Assembly (NCBI GenBank): GCA_964057225.1
Contig: OZ059900.1
Span: 7,450,501 to 7,514,500 of the forward strand
Reading direction: 5' to 3'
Source: Auanema rhodensis
Taxonomy: Eukaryota; Nematoda; Chromadorea; Rhabditida; Rhabditidae
Length of the DNA: 64,000 bases
Both the position numbers and the translations under genes were made by a program. The notes beneath the pieces were generated by a model. The model saw nothing but the letters and a program-made list of their open reading frames with translations. It had not been told where the DNA came from and did not search any database. Shown here piece by piece: positions 27,687 to 42,301 of this stretch; position 1 is the stretch's first letter; each line of letters begins with the position of its first letter.

Positions 27687-29426
27687 TTTTGCACGAATAT
27701 CAAAACTGATTGAAATATGGGCCTTTTTATGTTCAAAACGCCATATATTCAACGATTTTGGGTACAAAACATGTGAAAACTGTATGTTTTGATCAGACCC
27801 TTTGAGATATGGATTTGAAATTCAGGATTCATAAACTTTGACTATTTCTACATATATATGTCCAATTTTAACCACTTTGGTCAAAAAGGACCGAAAATAT
27901 CAAGAATTATTGGTTTTTTGGGGTTTGAAGGGCATTTTGGCAAAATCAGTCAAACTTTTGATCTTAAGCATATTTTTTTCTTCTAAAACGACTAAATGTA
28001 TGAAATACTGTCAAAGAATGTTCATATAGGTGTATTTTGCACGAATATCAAAACTGATTGAAATATGGGCCTTTTTATGCTCAAAACGCCATATATTCAA
28101 CGATTTTGGGTACAAAACATGTGAAAACTGTATGTTTTGATCAGACCCTTTGAGATATGGATTTGAAATTCAGGATTCATAAACTTTGACTATTTTTACA
28201 TATATATGTCCAATTTTAACCACTTTGGTCGAAAAGGACCGAAAATATCAAGAATTATTGGTTTTTTGGGGGTTGAAGGGCATTTTGGCAAAATCAGTCA
28301 AACTTTTGATCTTAAGCATATTTTTTTCTTCTAAAACGACTAAATGTATGAAATACTGTCATAGAATGTTCATATAGGTGTATTTTGCACGAATATCAAA
28401 ACTGATTGAAATATGGGCCTTTTTATGTTCAAAACGCCATATATTCAACGATTTTGGGTACAAAACATGTGAAAACTGTATGTTTTGATCAGACCCTTTG
28501 AGATATGGATTTGAAATTCAGGATTCATAAACTTTGACTATTTTTACATATATATGTCCAATTTTAACCACTTTGGTCAAAAAGGACCGAAAATATCAAG
28601 AATTATTGGTTTTTTGGGGTTTGAAGGGCATTTTGGCTAAATCAGTCAAACTTTTGATCTTAAGCATATTTTTTTCTTCTAAAACGACTAAATGTATGAA
28701 ATACTGTCATAGAATGTTCATATAGGTGTATTTTGCACGAATATCAAAACTGATTGAAATATGGACCTTTTTATGTTCAAAACGCCATATATTCAACGAT
28801 TTTGGGTACAAAACATGTGAAAACTGTATGTTTTGATCAGACCCTTTGAGATATGGATTTGAAATTCAGGATTCATAAACTTTGACTATTTTTACATATA
28901 TATGTTCAATTTTAACCACTTTGGTCAAAAAGGACCGAAAATATCAAGAATTATTGGTTTTTTGGGGTTTGAAGGACATTTTGGCTAAATCAGTCAAACT
29001 TTTGATCTTAAGCATATTTTTTTCTTCTAAAACGACTAAATGTATGAAATACTGTCATAGAATGTTCATATAGGTCTATTTTGCACGAATATCAAAACTG
29101 ATTGAAATATGGGCCTTTTTATGTTCAAAACGCCATATATTCAACGATTTTGGGTACAAAACATGTGAAAACTGTATGTTTTGATCAGACCCTTTGAGAT
29201 ATGGATTTGAAATTCAGGATTCATGAACTTTGACTATTTTTACATATATATGTCCAATTTTAACCACTTTGGTCAAAAAGGACCGAAAATATCAAGAATT
29301 ATTGGTTTTTTGGGGATTGAAGGGCATTTTGGCAAAATCAGTCAAACTTTTGATCTTAAGCATATTTTTTTCTTCTAAAACGACTAAATGTATGAAATAC
29401 TGTCATAGAATGTTCATATAGGTGTA
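27687..29426 (+). repeat. Five-unit block, second copy
   Basis: R'-T-y-z-V, anchors 27838 to 29230. The last unit keeps A147G (CATGAAC) but has C at 176 and A at 238, unlike the first copy. The exchange point therefore lies between unit positions 147 and 176 of that unit, near 29225-29254. Confidence 0.85.
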
Positions 29427-30122
29427 TTTTGCACGAATATCAAAACTGATTGAAATATGGGCCTTTTTATGCTCAAAACGCCATATATTCAACGATTTTG
29501 GGTACAAAACATGTGAAAACTGTATGTTTTGATCAGACCCTTTGAGATATGGATTTGAAATTCAGGATTCATAAACTTTGACTATTTTTACATATATATG
29601 TTCAATTTTAACCACTTTGGTCAAGAAGGACCGAAAATATCAAGAATTATTGGTTTTTTGGGGTTTGAAGGGCATTTTGGCAAAATCAGTCAAACTTTTG
29701 ATCTTAAGCATATTTTTTTCTTCTAAAACGACTAAATGTATAAAATACTGTCATAGAATGTTCATATAGGTGTATTTTGCACGAATATCAAAACTGATTG
29801 AAATATGGGCCTTTTTATGCTCAAAACGCCATATATTCAACGATTTTGGGTACAAAACATGTGAAAACTATATGTTTTGATCAGACCCTTTGAGATATGG
29901 ATTTGAAATTCAGGATTCATAAACTTTGACTATTTTTACATATATATGTTCAATTGTAACCACTTTGGTCAAAAAGGACCGAAAATATCAAGAATTATTG
30001 GTTTTTTGGGGTTTGAAGGGCATTTTGGCTAAATCAGTCAAACTTTTGATCTTAAGCATATTTTTTTCTTCTAAAACGACTAAATGTATGAAATACTGTC
30101 ATAGAATGTTCATATAGGTGTA

Positions 30123-33100
30123 TTTTGCACGAATATCAAAACTGATTGAAATATGGACCTTTTTATGTTCAAAACGCCATATATTCAACGATTTTGGGTA
30201 CAAAACATGTGAAAACTGTATGTTTTGATCAGACCCTTTGAGATATGGATTTGAAATTCAGGATTCATAAACTTTGACTATTTTTACATATATATGTTCA
30301 ATTTTAACCACTTTGGTCAAAAAGGACCGAAAATATCAAGAATTATTGGTTTTTTGGGGTTTGAAGGGCATTTTGGCAAAATCAGTCAAACTTTTGATCT
30401 TAAGCATATTTTTTTCTTCTAAAACGACTAAATGTATGAAATACTGTCATAGAATGTTCATATAGGTGTATTTTGCACGAATATCAAAACTGATTGAAAT
30501 ATGGGCCTTTTTATGCTCAAAACGCCATATATTCAACGATTTTGGGTACAAAACATGTGAAAACTGTATGTTTTGATCAGACCCTTTGAGATATGGATTT
30601 GAAATTCAGGATTCATAAACTTCGACTATTTCTACATATATATGTCCAATTTTAACCACTTTGGTCAAAAAGGACCGAAAATATCAAGAATTATTGGTTT
30701 TTTGGGGTTTGAAGGGCATTTTGGCAAAATCAGTCAAACTTTTGATCTTAAGCATATTTTTTTTTCTAAAACGACTAAATGTATGAAATACTGTCAAAGA
30801 ATGTTCATATAGGTGTATTTTGCACGAATATCAAAACTGATTGAAATATGGGCCTTTTTATGCTCAAAACGCCATATATTCAACGATTTTGGGTACAAAA
30901 CATGTGAAAACTGTATGTTTTGATCAGACCCTTTGAGATATGGATTTGAAATTCAGGATTCATAAACTTTGACTATTTTTACATATATATGTTCAATTTT
31001 AACCACTTTGGTCAAAAAGGACCGAAAATATCAAGAATTATTGGTTTTTTGGGGTTTGAAGGGCATTTTGGCAAAATCAGTCAAACTTTTGATCTTAAGC
31101 ATATTTTTTTCTTCTAAAACGACTAAATGTATGAAATACTGTCATAGAATGTTCATATAGGTGTATTTTGCACGAATATCAAAACTGATTGAAATATGGG
31201 CCTTTTTATGTTCAAAACGCCATATATTCAACGATTTTGGGTACAAAACATGTGAAAACTGTATGTTTTGATCAGACCCTTTGAGATATGGATTTGAAAT
31301 TCAGGATTCATAAACTTTGACTATTTTTACATATATATGTCCAATTTTAACCACTTTGGTCAAAAAGGACCGAAAATATCAAGAATTATTGGTTTTTTGG
31401 GGATTGAAGGGCATTTTGGCAAAATCAGTCAAACTTTTGATCTCAAGCATATTTTTTTCTTCTAAAACGACTAAATGTATGAAATACTGTCATAGAATGT
31501 TCATATAGGTGTATTTTGCACGAATATCAAAACTGATTGAAATATGGGCCTTTTTATGCTCAAAACGCCATATATTCAACGATTTTGGGTACAAAACATG
31601 TGAAAACTGTATGTTTTGATCAGACCCTTTGAGATATGGATTTGAAATTCAGGATTCATAAACTTTGACTATTTCTACATATATATGTCCAATTTTAACC
31701 ACTTTGGTCAAAAAGGACCGAAAATATCAAGAATTATTGGTTTTTTGGGGTTTGAAGGGCATTTTGGCAAAATCAGTCAAACTTTTGATCTTAAGCATAT
31801 TTTTTTCTTCTAAAACGACTAAATGTATGAAATACTGTCAAAGAATGTTCATATAGGTGTATTTTGCACGAATATCAAAACTGATTGAAATATGGGCCTT
31901 TTTATGCTCAAAACGCCATATATTCAACGATTTTGGGTACAAAACATGTGAAAACTGTATGTTTTGATCAGACCCTTTGAGATATGGATTTGAAATTCAG
32001 GATTCATAAACTTTGACTATTTTTACATATATATGTCCAATTTTAACCACTTTGGTCGAAAAGGACCGAAAATATCAAGAATTATTGGTTTTTTGGGGGT
32101 TGAAGGGCATTTTGGCAAAATCAGTCAAACTTTTGATCTTAAGCATATTTTTTTCTTCTAAAACGACTAAATGTATGAAATACTGTCATAGAATGTTCAT
32201 ATAGGTGTATTTTGCACGAATATCAAAACTGATTGAAATATGGGCCTTTTTATGTTCAAAACGCCATATATTCAACGATTTTGGGTACAAAACATGTGAA
32301 AACTGTATGTTTTGATCAGACCCTTTGAGATATGGATTTGAAATTCAGGATTCATAAACTTTGACTATTTTTACATATATATGTCCAATTTTAACCACTT
32401 TGGTCAAAAAGGACCGAAAATATCAAGAATTATTGGTTTTTTGGGGTTTGAAGGACATTTTGGCTAAATCAGTCAAACTTTTGATCTTAAGCATATTTTT
32501 TTCTTCTAAAACGACTAAATGTATGAAATACTGTCATAGAATGTTCATATAGGTCTATTTTGCACGAATATCAAAACTGATTGAAATATGGGCCTTTTTA
32601 TGTTCAAAACGCCATATATTCAACGATTTTGGGTACAAAACATGTGAAAACTGTATGTTTTGATCAGACCCTTTGAGATATGGATTTGAAATTCAGGATT
32701 CATAAACTTTGACTATTTTTACATATATATGTCCAATTTTAACCACTTTGGTCAAAAAGGACCGAAAATATCAAGAATTATTGGTTTTTTGGGGATTGAA
32801 GGGCATTTTGGCAAAATCAGTCAAACTTTTGATCTTAAGCATATTTTTTTCTTCTAAAACGACTAAATGTATGAAATACTGTCATAGAATGTTCATATAG
32901 GTGTATTTTGCACGAATATCAAAACTGATTGAAATATGGGCCTTTTTATGCTCAAAACGCCATATATTCAACGATTTTGGGTACAAAACATGTGAAAACT
33001 GTATGTTTTGATCAGACCCTTTGAGATATGGATTTGAAATTCAGGATTCATAAACTTTGACTTTTTTTACATATATATGTTCAATTTTAACCACTTTGGT

Positions 33101-33601
33101 CAAGAAGGACCGAAAATATCAAGAATTATTGGTTTTTTGGGGTTTGAAGGGCATTTTGGCAAAATCAGTCAAACTTTTGATCTTAAGCATATTTTTTTCT
33201 TCTAAAACGACTAAATGTATAAAATACTGTCATAGAATGTTCATATAGGTGTATTTTGCACGAATATCAAAACTGATTGAAATATGGGCCTTTTTATGCT
33301 CAAAACGCCATATATTCAACGATTTTGGGTACAAAACATGTGAAAACTATATGTTTTGATCAGACCCTTTGAGATATGGATTTGAAATTCAGGATTCATA
33401 AACTTTGACTATTTTTACATATATATGTTCAATTGTAACCACTTTGGTCAAAAAGGACCGAAAATATCAAGAATTATTGGTTTTTTGGGGTTTGAAGGGC
33501 ATTTTGGCTAAATCAGTCAAACTTTTGATCTTAAGCATATTTTTTTCTTCTAAAACGACTAAATGTATGAAATACTGTCATAGAATGTTCATATAGGTGT
33601 A
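30123..33601 (+). repeat. Zone D variant copy of ten units
   Basis: Order: I/Q hybrid-P-Q-U*-R'-T-y/z hybrid-V-W-X. P through T match 24905-26642 at an offset of 5,566-5,567 bp, including the private T279C at 25750's unit and 31317's unit. It is shorter than 24210-30122 because it lacks the second five-unit block and one more unit. Confidence 0.8.
32210..32557 (+). repeat. Hybrid unit y/z (loss of one unit)
   Basis: The left part has G at 32244 and C at 32385 as in y. The right part has G246A at 32455 and ends GGTCTATT as in z. In the two related blocks y and z are separate neighbours, so a crossover between 32385 and 32455 has removed one unit. Confidence 0.85.
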
Positions 33602-36037
33602 TTTTGCACGAATATCAAAACTGATTGAAATATGGACCTTTTTATGTTCAAAACGCCATATATTCAACGATTTTGGGTACAAAACATGTGAAAACTGTAT
33701 GTTTTGATCAGACCCTTTGAGATATGGATTTGAAATTCAGGATTCATAAACTTTGACTATTTTTACATATATATGTTCAATTTTAACCACTTTGGTCAAA
33801 AAGGACCGAAAATATCAAGAATTATTGGTTTTTTGGGGTTTGAAGGGCATTTTGGCTAAATCAATCAAACTTTTGATCTTAAGCATATTTTTTTCTTCTA
33901 AAACGACTAAATGTATGAAATACTGTCATAGAATGTTCATATAGGTGTATTTTGCACGAATATCAGAACTGATTGAAATATGGGCCTTTTTATGCTCAAA
34001 ACGCCATATATTCAACGATTTTGGGTACAAAACATGTGAAAACGGTATGTTTTGATCAGACCCTTTGAGATATGGATTTGAAATTCAGGATTCATAAACT
34101 TCGACTATTTCTACATATATATGTCCAATTTTAACCACTTTGGTCAAAAAGGACCGAAAATATCAAGAATTATTGGTTTTTTGGGGATTGAAGGGCATTT
34201 TGGCAAAATCAGTCAAACTTTTGATCTTAAGCATATTTTTTTCTTCTAAAACGACTAAATGTATGAAATACTGTCATAGAATGTTCATATAGGTGTATTT
34301 TGCACGAATATCAAAACTGATTGAAATATGGGCCTTTTTATGCTCAAAACGCCATATATTCAACGATTTTGGGTACAAAACATGTGAAAACTGTATGTTT
34401 TGATCAGACCCTTTGAGATATGGATTTAAAATTCAGGATTCATAAAATTCGACTATTTTTACATATATATGTCCAATTTTAACCACTTTGGTCAAAAAGG
34501 ACCGAAAATATCAAGAATTATTGGTTTTTTGGGGTTTGAAGGGCATTTTGGCTAAATCAGTCAAACTTTTGATCTTAAGCATATTTTTTTCTTCTAAAAC
34601 GACTAAATGTATGAAATACTGTCATAGAATGTTCATATAGGTGTATTTTGCACGAATATCAAAACTGATTGAAATATGGGCCTTTTTATGCTCAAAACGC
34701 CATATATTCAACGATTTTGGGTACAAAACATGTGAAAACTGTATGTTTTGATCAGACCCTTTGAGATATGGATTTGAAATTCAGGATTCATAAACTTTGA
34801 CTATTTTTACATATATATGTCCAATTTTAACCACTTTGGTCAAAAAGGACCGAAAATATCAAGAATTATTGGTTTTTTGGGGATTGAAGGGCATTTTGGC
34901 AAAATCAGTCAAACTTTTGATCTTAAGCATATTTTTTTCTTCTAAAACGACTAAATGTATGAAATACTGTCATAGAATGTTCATATAGGTGTATTTTGCA
35001 CAAATTTCAAAACTGATTGAAATATGGGCCTTTTTATGCTCAAAACGCCATATATTCAACGATTTTGGGTACAAAACATGTGAAAACTGTATGTTTTGAT
35101 CAGACCCTTTGAGATATGGATTTGAAATTCAGGATTCATAAACTTTGACTATTTTTACATATATATGTTCAATTTTAACCACTTTGGTCAAAAAGGACCG
35201 AAAATATCAAGAATTATTGGTTTTTTGGGGTTTGAAGGGCGTTTTGGCTAAATCAGTCAAACTTTTGATCTTAAGCATATTTTTTTCTTCTAAAACGACT
35301 AAATGTATGAAATACTGTCATAGAATGTTCATATAGGTGTATTTTGCACGAATATCAAAACTGATTGAAATATGGGCCTTTTTATGCTCAAAACGCCATA
35401 TATTCAACGATTTTGGGTACAAAACATGTGAAAACTGTATGTTTTGATCAGACCCTTTGAGATATGGATTTGAAATTCAGGATTCATAAACTTTGACTAT
35501 TTTTACATATATATGTTCAATTTTAACCACTTTGGTCAAAAAGGACCGAAAATATCAAGAATTATTGGTTTTTTGGGGTTTGAAGGGCATTTTGGCAAAA
35601 TCAGTCAAACTTTTGATCTTAAGCATATTTTTTTCTTCTAAAACGACTAAATGTATGAAATACTGTCAAAGAATGTTCATATAGGTGTATTTTGCACGAA
35701 TATCAAAACTGATTGAAATATGGGCCTTTTTATGCTCAAAACGCCATATATTCAACGATTTTGGGTACAAAACATGTGAAAACTGTATGTTTTGATCAGA
35801 CCCTTTGAGATATGGATTTAAAATTCAGGATTCATAAAATTCGACTATTTTTACATATATATGTCCAATTTTAACCACTTTGGTCAAAAAGGACCGAAAA
35901 TATCAAGAATTATTGGTTTTTTGGGGTTTGAAGGGCATTTTGGCAAAATCAGTCAAACTTTTGATCTTAAGCATATTTTTTTCTTCTAAAACGACTAAAT
36001 GTATGAAATACTGTCATAGAATGTTCATATAGGTGTA
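33602..36037 (+). repeat. Seven-unit block I-J-K-L-M-N-K', first copy (2,436 bp)
   Basis: Anchors 33753 to 35841. The block recurs directly downstream. J has TATCAGAACTG and AACGGTATG; M has GCACAAATTTC and GGGCGTTTTGG. After K' the array jumps back to I instead of going on to O, which is the usual next unit. Confidence 0.87.
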
Positions 36038-38473
36038 TTTTGCACGAATATCAAAACTGATTGAAATATGGGCCTTTTTATGTTCAAAACGCCATATATT
36101 CAACGATTTTGGGTACAAAACATGTGAAAACTGTATGTTTTGATCAGACCCTTTGAGATATGGATTTGAAATTCAGGATTCATAAACTTTGACTATTTTT
36201 ACATATATATGTTCAATTTTAACCACTTTGGTCAAAAAGGACCGAAAATATCAAGAATTATTGGTTTTTTGGGGTTTGAAGGGCATTTTGGCTAAATCAA
36301 TCAAACTTTTGATCTTAAGCATATTTTTTTCTTCTAAAACGACTAAATGTATGAAATACTGTCATAGAATGTTCATATAGGTGTATTTTGCACGAATATC
36401 AGAACTGATTGAAATATGGGCCTTTTTATGCTCAAAACGCCATATATTCAACGATTTTGGGTACAAAACATGTGAAAACGGTATGTTTTGATCAGACCCT
36501 TTGAGATATGGATTTGAAATTCAGGATTCATAAACTTCGACTATTTCTACATATATATGTCCAATTTTAACCACTTTGGTCAAAAAGGACCGAAAATATC
36601 AAGAATTATTGGTTTTTTGGGGATTGAAGGGCATTTTGGCAAAATCAGTCAAACTTTTGATCTTAAGCATATTTTTTTCTTCTAAAACGACTAAATGTAT
36701 GAAATACTGTCATAGAATGTTCATATAGGTGTATTTTGCACGAATATCAAAACTGATTGAAATATGGGCCTTTTTATGCTCAAAACGCCATATATTCAAC
36801 GATTTTGGGTACAAAACATGTGAAAACTGTATGTTTTGATCAGACCCTTTGAGATATGGATTTAAAATTCAGGATTCATAAAATTCGACTATTTTTACAT
36901 ATATATGTCCAATTTTAACCACTTTGGTCAAAAAGGACCGAAAATATCAAGAATTATTGGTTTTTTGGGGTTTGAAGGGCATTTTGGCTAAATCAGTCAA
37001 ACTTTTGATCTTAAGCATATTTTTTTCTTCTAAAACGACTAAATGTATGAAATACTGTCATAGAATGTTCATATAGGTGTATTTTGCACGAATATCAAAA
37101 CTGATTGAAATATGGGCCTTTTTATGCTCAAAACGCCATATATTCAACGATTTTGGGTACAAAACATGTGAAAACTGTATGTTTTGATCAGACCCTTTGA
37201 GATATGGATTTGAAATTCAGGATTCATAAACTTTGACTATTTTTACATATATATGTCCAATTTTAACCACTTTGGTCAAAAAGGACCGAAAATATCAAGA
37301 ATTATTGGTTTTTTGGGGATTGAAGGGCATTTTGACAAAATCAGTCAAACTTTTGATCTTAAGCATATTTTTTTCTTCTAAAACGACTAAATGTATGAAA
37401 TACTGTCATAGAATGTTCATATAGGTGTATTTTGCACAAATTTCAAAACTGATTGAAATATGGGCCTTTTTATGCTCAAAACGCCATATATTCAACGATT
37501 TTGGGTACAAAACATGTGAAAACTGTATGTTTTGATCAGACCCTTTGAGATATGGATTTGAAATTCAGGATTCATAAACTTTGACTATTTTTACATATAT
37601 ATGTTCAATTTTAACCACTTTGGTCAAAAAGGACCGAAAATATCAAGAATTATTGGTTTTTTGGGGTTTGAAGGGCGTTTTGGCTAAATCAGTCAAACTT
37701 TTGATCTTAAGCATATTTTTTTCTTCTAAAACGACTAAATGTATGAAATACTGTCATAGAATGTTCATATAGGTGTATTTTGCACGAATATCAAAACTGA
37801 TTGAAATATGGGCCTTTTTATGCTCAAAACGCCATATATTCAACGATTTTGGGTACAAAACATGTGAAAACTGTATGTTTTGATCAGACCCTTTGAGATA
37901 TGGATTTGAAATTCAGGATTCATAAACTTTGACTATTTTTACATATATATGTTCAATTTTAACCACTTTGGTCAAAAAGGACCGAAAATATCAAGAATTA
38001 TTGGTTTTTTGGGGTTTGAAGGGCATTTTGGCAAAATCAGTCAAACTTTTGATCTTAAGCATATTTTTTTCTTCTAAAACGACTAAATGTATGAAATACT
38101 GTCAAAGAATGTTCATATAGGTGTATTTTGCACGAATATCAAAACTGATTGAAATATGGGCCTTTTTATGCTCAAAACGCCATATATTCAACGATTTTGG
38201 GTACAAAACATGTGAAAACTGTATGTTTTGATCAGACCCTTTGAGATATGGATTTAAAATTCAGGATTCATAAAATTCGACTATTTTTACATATATATGT
38301 CCAATTTTAACCACTTTGGTCAAAAAGGACCGAAAATATCAAGAATTATTGGTTTTTTGGGGTTTGAAGGGCATTTTGGCAAAATCAGTCAAACTTTTGA
38401 TCTTAAGCATATTTTTTTCTTCTAAAACGACTAAATGTATGAAATACTGTCATAGAATGTTCATATAGGTGTA
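36038..38473 (+). repeat. Seven-unit block I-J-K-L-M-N-K', second copy
   Basis: Anchors 36189 to 38277, matching the previous block unit by unit at offset 2,436 bp. Its I unit lacks G35A. Its L unit has the private TTTTGACAAAA (G254A at about 37335), shared only with the L unit at 40214. Confidence 0.87.
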
Positions 38474-39517
38474 TTTTGCACGAATATCAAAACTGATTGA
38501 AATATGGGCCTTTTTATGCTCAAAACGCCATATATTCAACGATTTTGGGTACAAAACATGTGAAAACTGTATGTTTTGATCAGACCCTTTGAGATATGGA
38601 TTTGAAATTCAGGATTCATAAACATTGACTATTTTTACATATATATGTTCAATTTTAACCACTTTGGTCAAAAAGGACCGAAAATATCAAGAATTATTGG
38701 TTTTTTGGGGTTTGAAGGGCATTTTGGCAAAATCAGTCAAACTTTTGATCTTAAGCATATTTTTTTCTTCTAAAACGACTAAATGTATGAAATACTGTCA
38801 AAGAATGTTCATATAGGTGTATTTTGCACGAATATCAAAACTGATTGAAATATGGGCCTTTTTATGCTCAAAACGCCATATATTCAACGATTTTGGGTAC
38901 AAAACATGTGAAAACTGTATGTTTTGATCAGACCCTTTGAGATATGGATTTGAAATTCAGGATTCATAAACTTTGACTATTTTTACATATATATGTTCAA
39001 TTTTAACCACTTTGGTCAAAAAGGACCGAAAATATCAAGAATTATTGGTTTTTTGGGGTTTGAAGGGCATTTTGGCAAAATCAGTCAAACTTTTGATCTT
39101 AAGCATATTTTTTTCTTCTAAAACGACTAAATGTATGAAATACTGTCAAAGAATGTTCATATAGGTGTATTTTGCACGAATATCAAAACTGATTGAAATA
39201 TGGGCCTTTTTATGCTCAAAACGCCATATATTCAACGATTTTGGGTACAAAACATGTGAAAACTGTATGTTTTGATCAGACCCTTTGAGATATGGATTTA
39301 AAATTCAGGATTCATAAAATTCGACTATTTTTACATATATATGTCCAATTTTAACCACTTTGGTCAAAAAGGACCGAAAATATCAAGAATTATTGGTTTT
39401 TTGGGGTTTGAAGGGCATTTTGGCAAAATCAGTCAAACTTTTGATCTTAAGCATATTTTTTTCTTCTAAAACGACTAAATGTATGAAATACTGTCATAGA
39501 ATGTTCATATAGGTGTA
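38474..39517 (+). repeat. Three units O-N-K'
   Basis: Anchors 38625, 38973 and 39321. In the intact 17-unit copy O is followed directly by K', so the N here is an extra unit. Together with the block before it, it forms a nine-unit repeat J-K-L-M-N-K'-O-N-K' (36386-39517). Confidence 0.8.
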
Positions 39518-42301
39518 TTTTGCACGAATATCAAAACTGATTGAAATATGGGCCTTTTTATGCTCAAAACGCCATATATTCAACGATTTTGGGTACAAAA
39601 CATGTGAAAACGGTATGTTTTGATCAGACCCTTTGAGATATGGATTTGAAATTCAGGATTCATAAACTTCGACTATTTCTACATATATATGTCCAATTTT
39701 AACCACTTTGGTCAAAAAGGACCGAAAATATCAAGAATTATTGGTTTTTTGGGGATTGAAGGGCATTTTGGCAAAATCAGTCAAACTTTTGATCTTAAGC
39801 ATATTTTTTTCTTCTAAAACGACTAAATGTATGAAATACTGTCATAGAATGTTCATATAGGTGTATTTTGCACGAATATCAAAACTGATTGAAATATGGG
39901 CCTTTTTATGCTCAAAACGCCATATATTCAACGATTTTGGGTACAAAACATGTGAAAACTGTATGTTTTGATCAGACCCTTTGAGATATGGATTTAAAAT
40001 TCAGGATTCATAAAATTCGACTATTTTTACATATATATGTCCAATTTTAACCACTTTGGTCAAAAAGGACCGAAAATATCAAGAATTATTGGTTTTTTGG
40101 GGTTTGAAGGGCATTTTGGCTAAATCAGTCAAACTTTTGATCTTAAGCATATTTTTTTCTTCTAAAACGACTAAATGTATGAAATACTGTCATAGAATGT
40201 TCATATAGGTGTATTTTGCACGAATATCAAAACTGATTGAAATATGGGCCTTTTTATGCTCAAAACGCCATATATTCAACGATTTTGGGTACAAAACATG
40301 TGAAAACTGTATGTTTTGATCAGACCCTTTGAGATATGGATTTGAAATTCAGGATTCATAAACTTTGACTATTTTTACATATATATGTCCAATTTTAACC
40401 ACTTTGGTCAAAAAGGACCGAAAATATCAAGAATTATTGGTTTTTTGGGGATTGAAGGGCATTTTGACAAAATCAGTCAAACTTTTGATCTTAAGCATAT
40501 TTTTTTCTTCTAAAACGACTAAATGTATGAAATACTGTCATAGAATGTTCATATAGGTGTATTTTGCACAAATTTCAAAACTGATTGAAATATGGGCCTT
40601 TTTATGCTCAAAACGCCATATATTCAACGATTTTGGGTACAAAACATGTGAAAACTGTATGTTTTGATCAGACCCTTTGAGATATGGATTTGAAATTCAG
40701 GATTCATAAACTTTGACTATTTTTACATATATATGTTCAATTTTAACCACTTTGGTCAAAAAGGACCGAAAATATCAAGAATTATTGGTTTTTTGGGGTT
40801 TGAAGGGCGTTTTGGCTAAATCAGTCAAACTTTTGATCTTAAGCATATTTTTTTCTTCTAAAACGACTAAATGTATGAAATACTGTCATAGAATGTTCAT
40901 ATAGGTGTATTTTGCACGAATATCAAAACTGATTGAAATATGGGCCTTTTTATGCTCAAAACGCCATATATTCAACGATTTTGGGTACAAAACATGTGAA
41001 AACTGTATGTTTTGATCAGACCCTTTGAGATATGGATTTGAAATTCAGGATTCATAAACTTTGACTATTTTTACATATATATGTTCAATTTTAACCACTT
41101 TGGTCAAAAAGGACCGAAAATATCAAGAATTATTGGTTTTTTGGGGTTTGAAGGGCATTTTGGCAAAATCAGTCAAACTTTTGATCTTAAGCATATTTTT
41201 TTCTTCTAAAACGACTAAATGTATGAAATACTGTCAAAGAATGTTCATATAGGTGTATTTTGCACGAATATCAAAACTGATTGAAATATGGGCCTTTTTA
41301 TGCTCAAAACGCCATATATTCAACGATTTTGGGTACAAAACATGTGAAAACTGTATGTTTTGATCAGACCCTTTGAGATATGGATTTAAAATTCAGGATT
41401 CATAAAATTCGACTATTTTTACATATATATGTCCAATTTTAACCACTTTGGTCAAAAAGGACCGAAAATATCAAGAATTATTGGTTTTTTGGGGTTTGAA
41501 GGGCATTTTGGCAAAATCAGTCAAACTTTTGATCTTAAGCATATTTTTTTCTTCTAAAACGACTAAATGTATGAAATACTGTCATAGAATGTTCATATAG
41601 GTGTATTTTGCACGAATATCAAAACTGATTGAAATATGGGCCTTTTTATGCTCAAAACGCCATATATTCAACGATTTTGGGTACAAAACATGTGAAAACT
41701 GTATGTTTTGATCAGACCCTTTGAGATATGGATTTGAAATTCAGGATTCATAAACATTGACTATTTTTACATATATATGTTCAATTTTAACCACTTTGGT
41801 CAAAAAGGACCGAAAATATCAAGAATTATTGGTTTTTTGGGGTTTGAAGGGCATTTTGGCAAAATCAGTCAAACTTTTGATCTTAAGCATATTTTTTTCT
41901 TCTAAAACGACTAAATGTATGAAATACTGTCAAAGAATGTTCATATAGGTGTATTTTGCACGAATATCAAAACTGATTGAAATATGGGCCTTTTTATGCT
42001 CAAAACGCCATATATTCAACGATTTTGGGTACAAAACATGTGAAAACTGTATGTTTTGATCAGACCCTTTGAGATATGGATTTAAAATTCAGGATTCATA
42101 AAATTCGACTATTTTTACATATATATGTCCAATTTTAACCACTTTGGTCAAAAAGGACCGAAAATATCAAGAATTATTGGTTTTTTGGGGTTTGAAGGGC
42201 ATTTTGGCAAAATCAGTCAAACTTTTGATCTTAAGCATATTTTTTTCTTCTAAAACGACTAAATGTATGAAATACTGTCATAGAATGTTCATATAGGTGT
42301 A
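39518..42301 (+). repeat. Eight units J-K-L-M-N-K'-O-K'
   Basis: Anchors 39669 to 42105. The first seven units match 36386-38821 at offset 3,132 bp (nine units), including the private G254A in L and CAAACATTGAC in O. The J unit keeps T95G but has lost the A17G marker (TATCAAAACTG). Confidence 0.85.

Larger units (their letters stand above)
24210..30122 (+). repeat. Zone D variant copy of 17 units with an internal five-unit duplication
   Basis: Order: O-K'-P-Q-U*-R'-T-y-z-v-R'-T-y-z-V-W-X. U* carries the private GATCTCAAGC (T279C). R' has T162C and T328A, as in zone A subtype a3. y has C46T and A256T; z has G35A, C46T and G246A and ends GGTCTATT (G346C); v has C46T, A147G and C176T. Single-base losses are near 24603 (TGCCAAAACG for TGCTCAAAACG) and a two-base loss is in the T tract at 25191. 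N and K' are missing between M (23862) and O. Confidence 0.8.
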
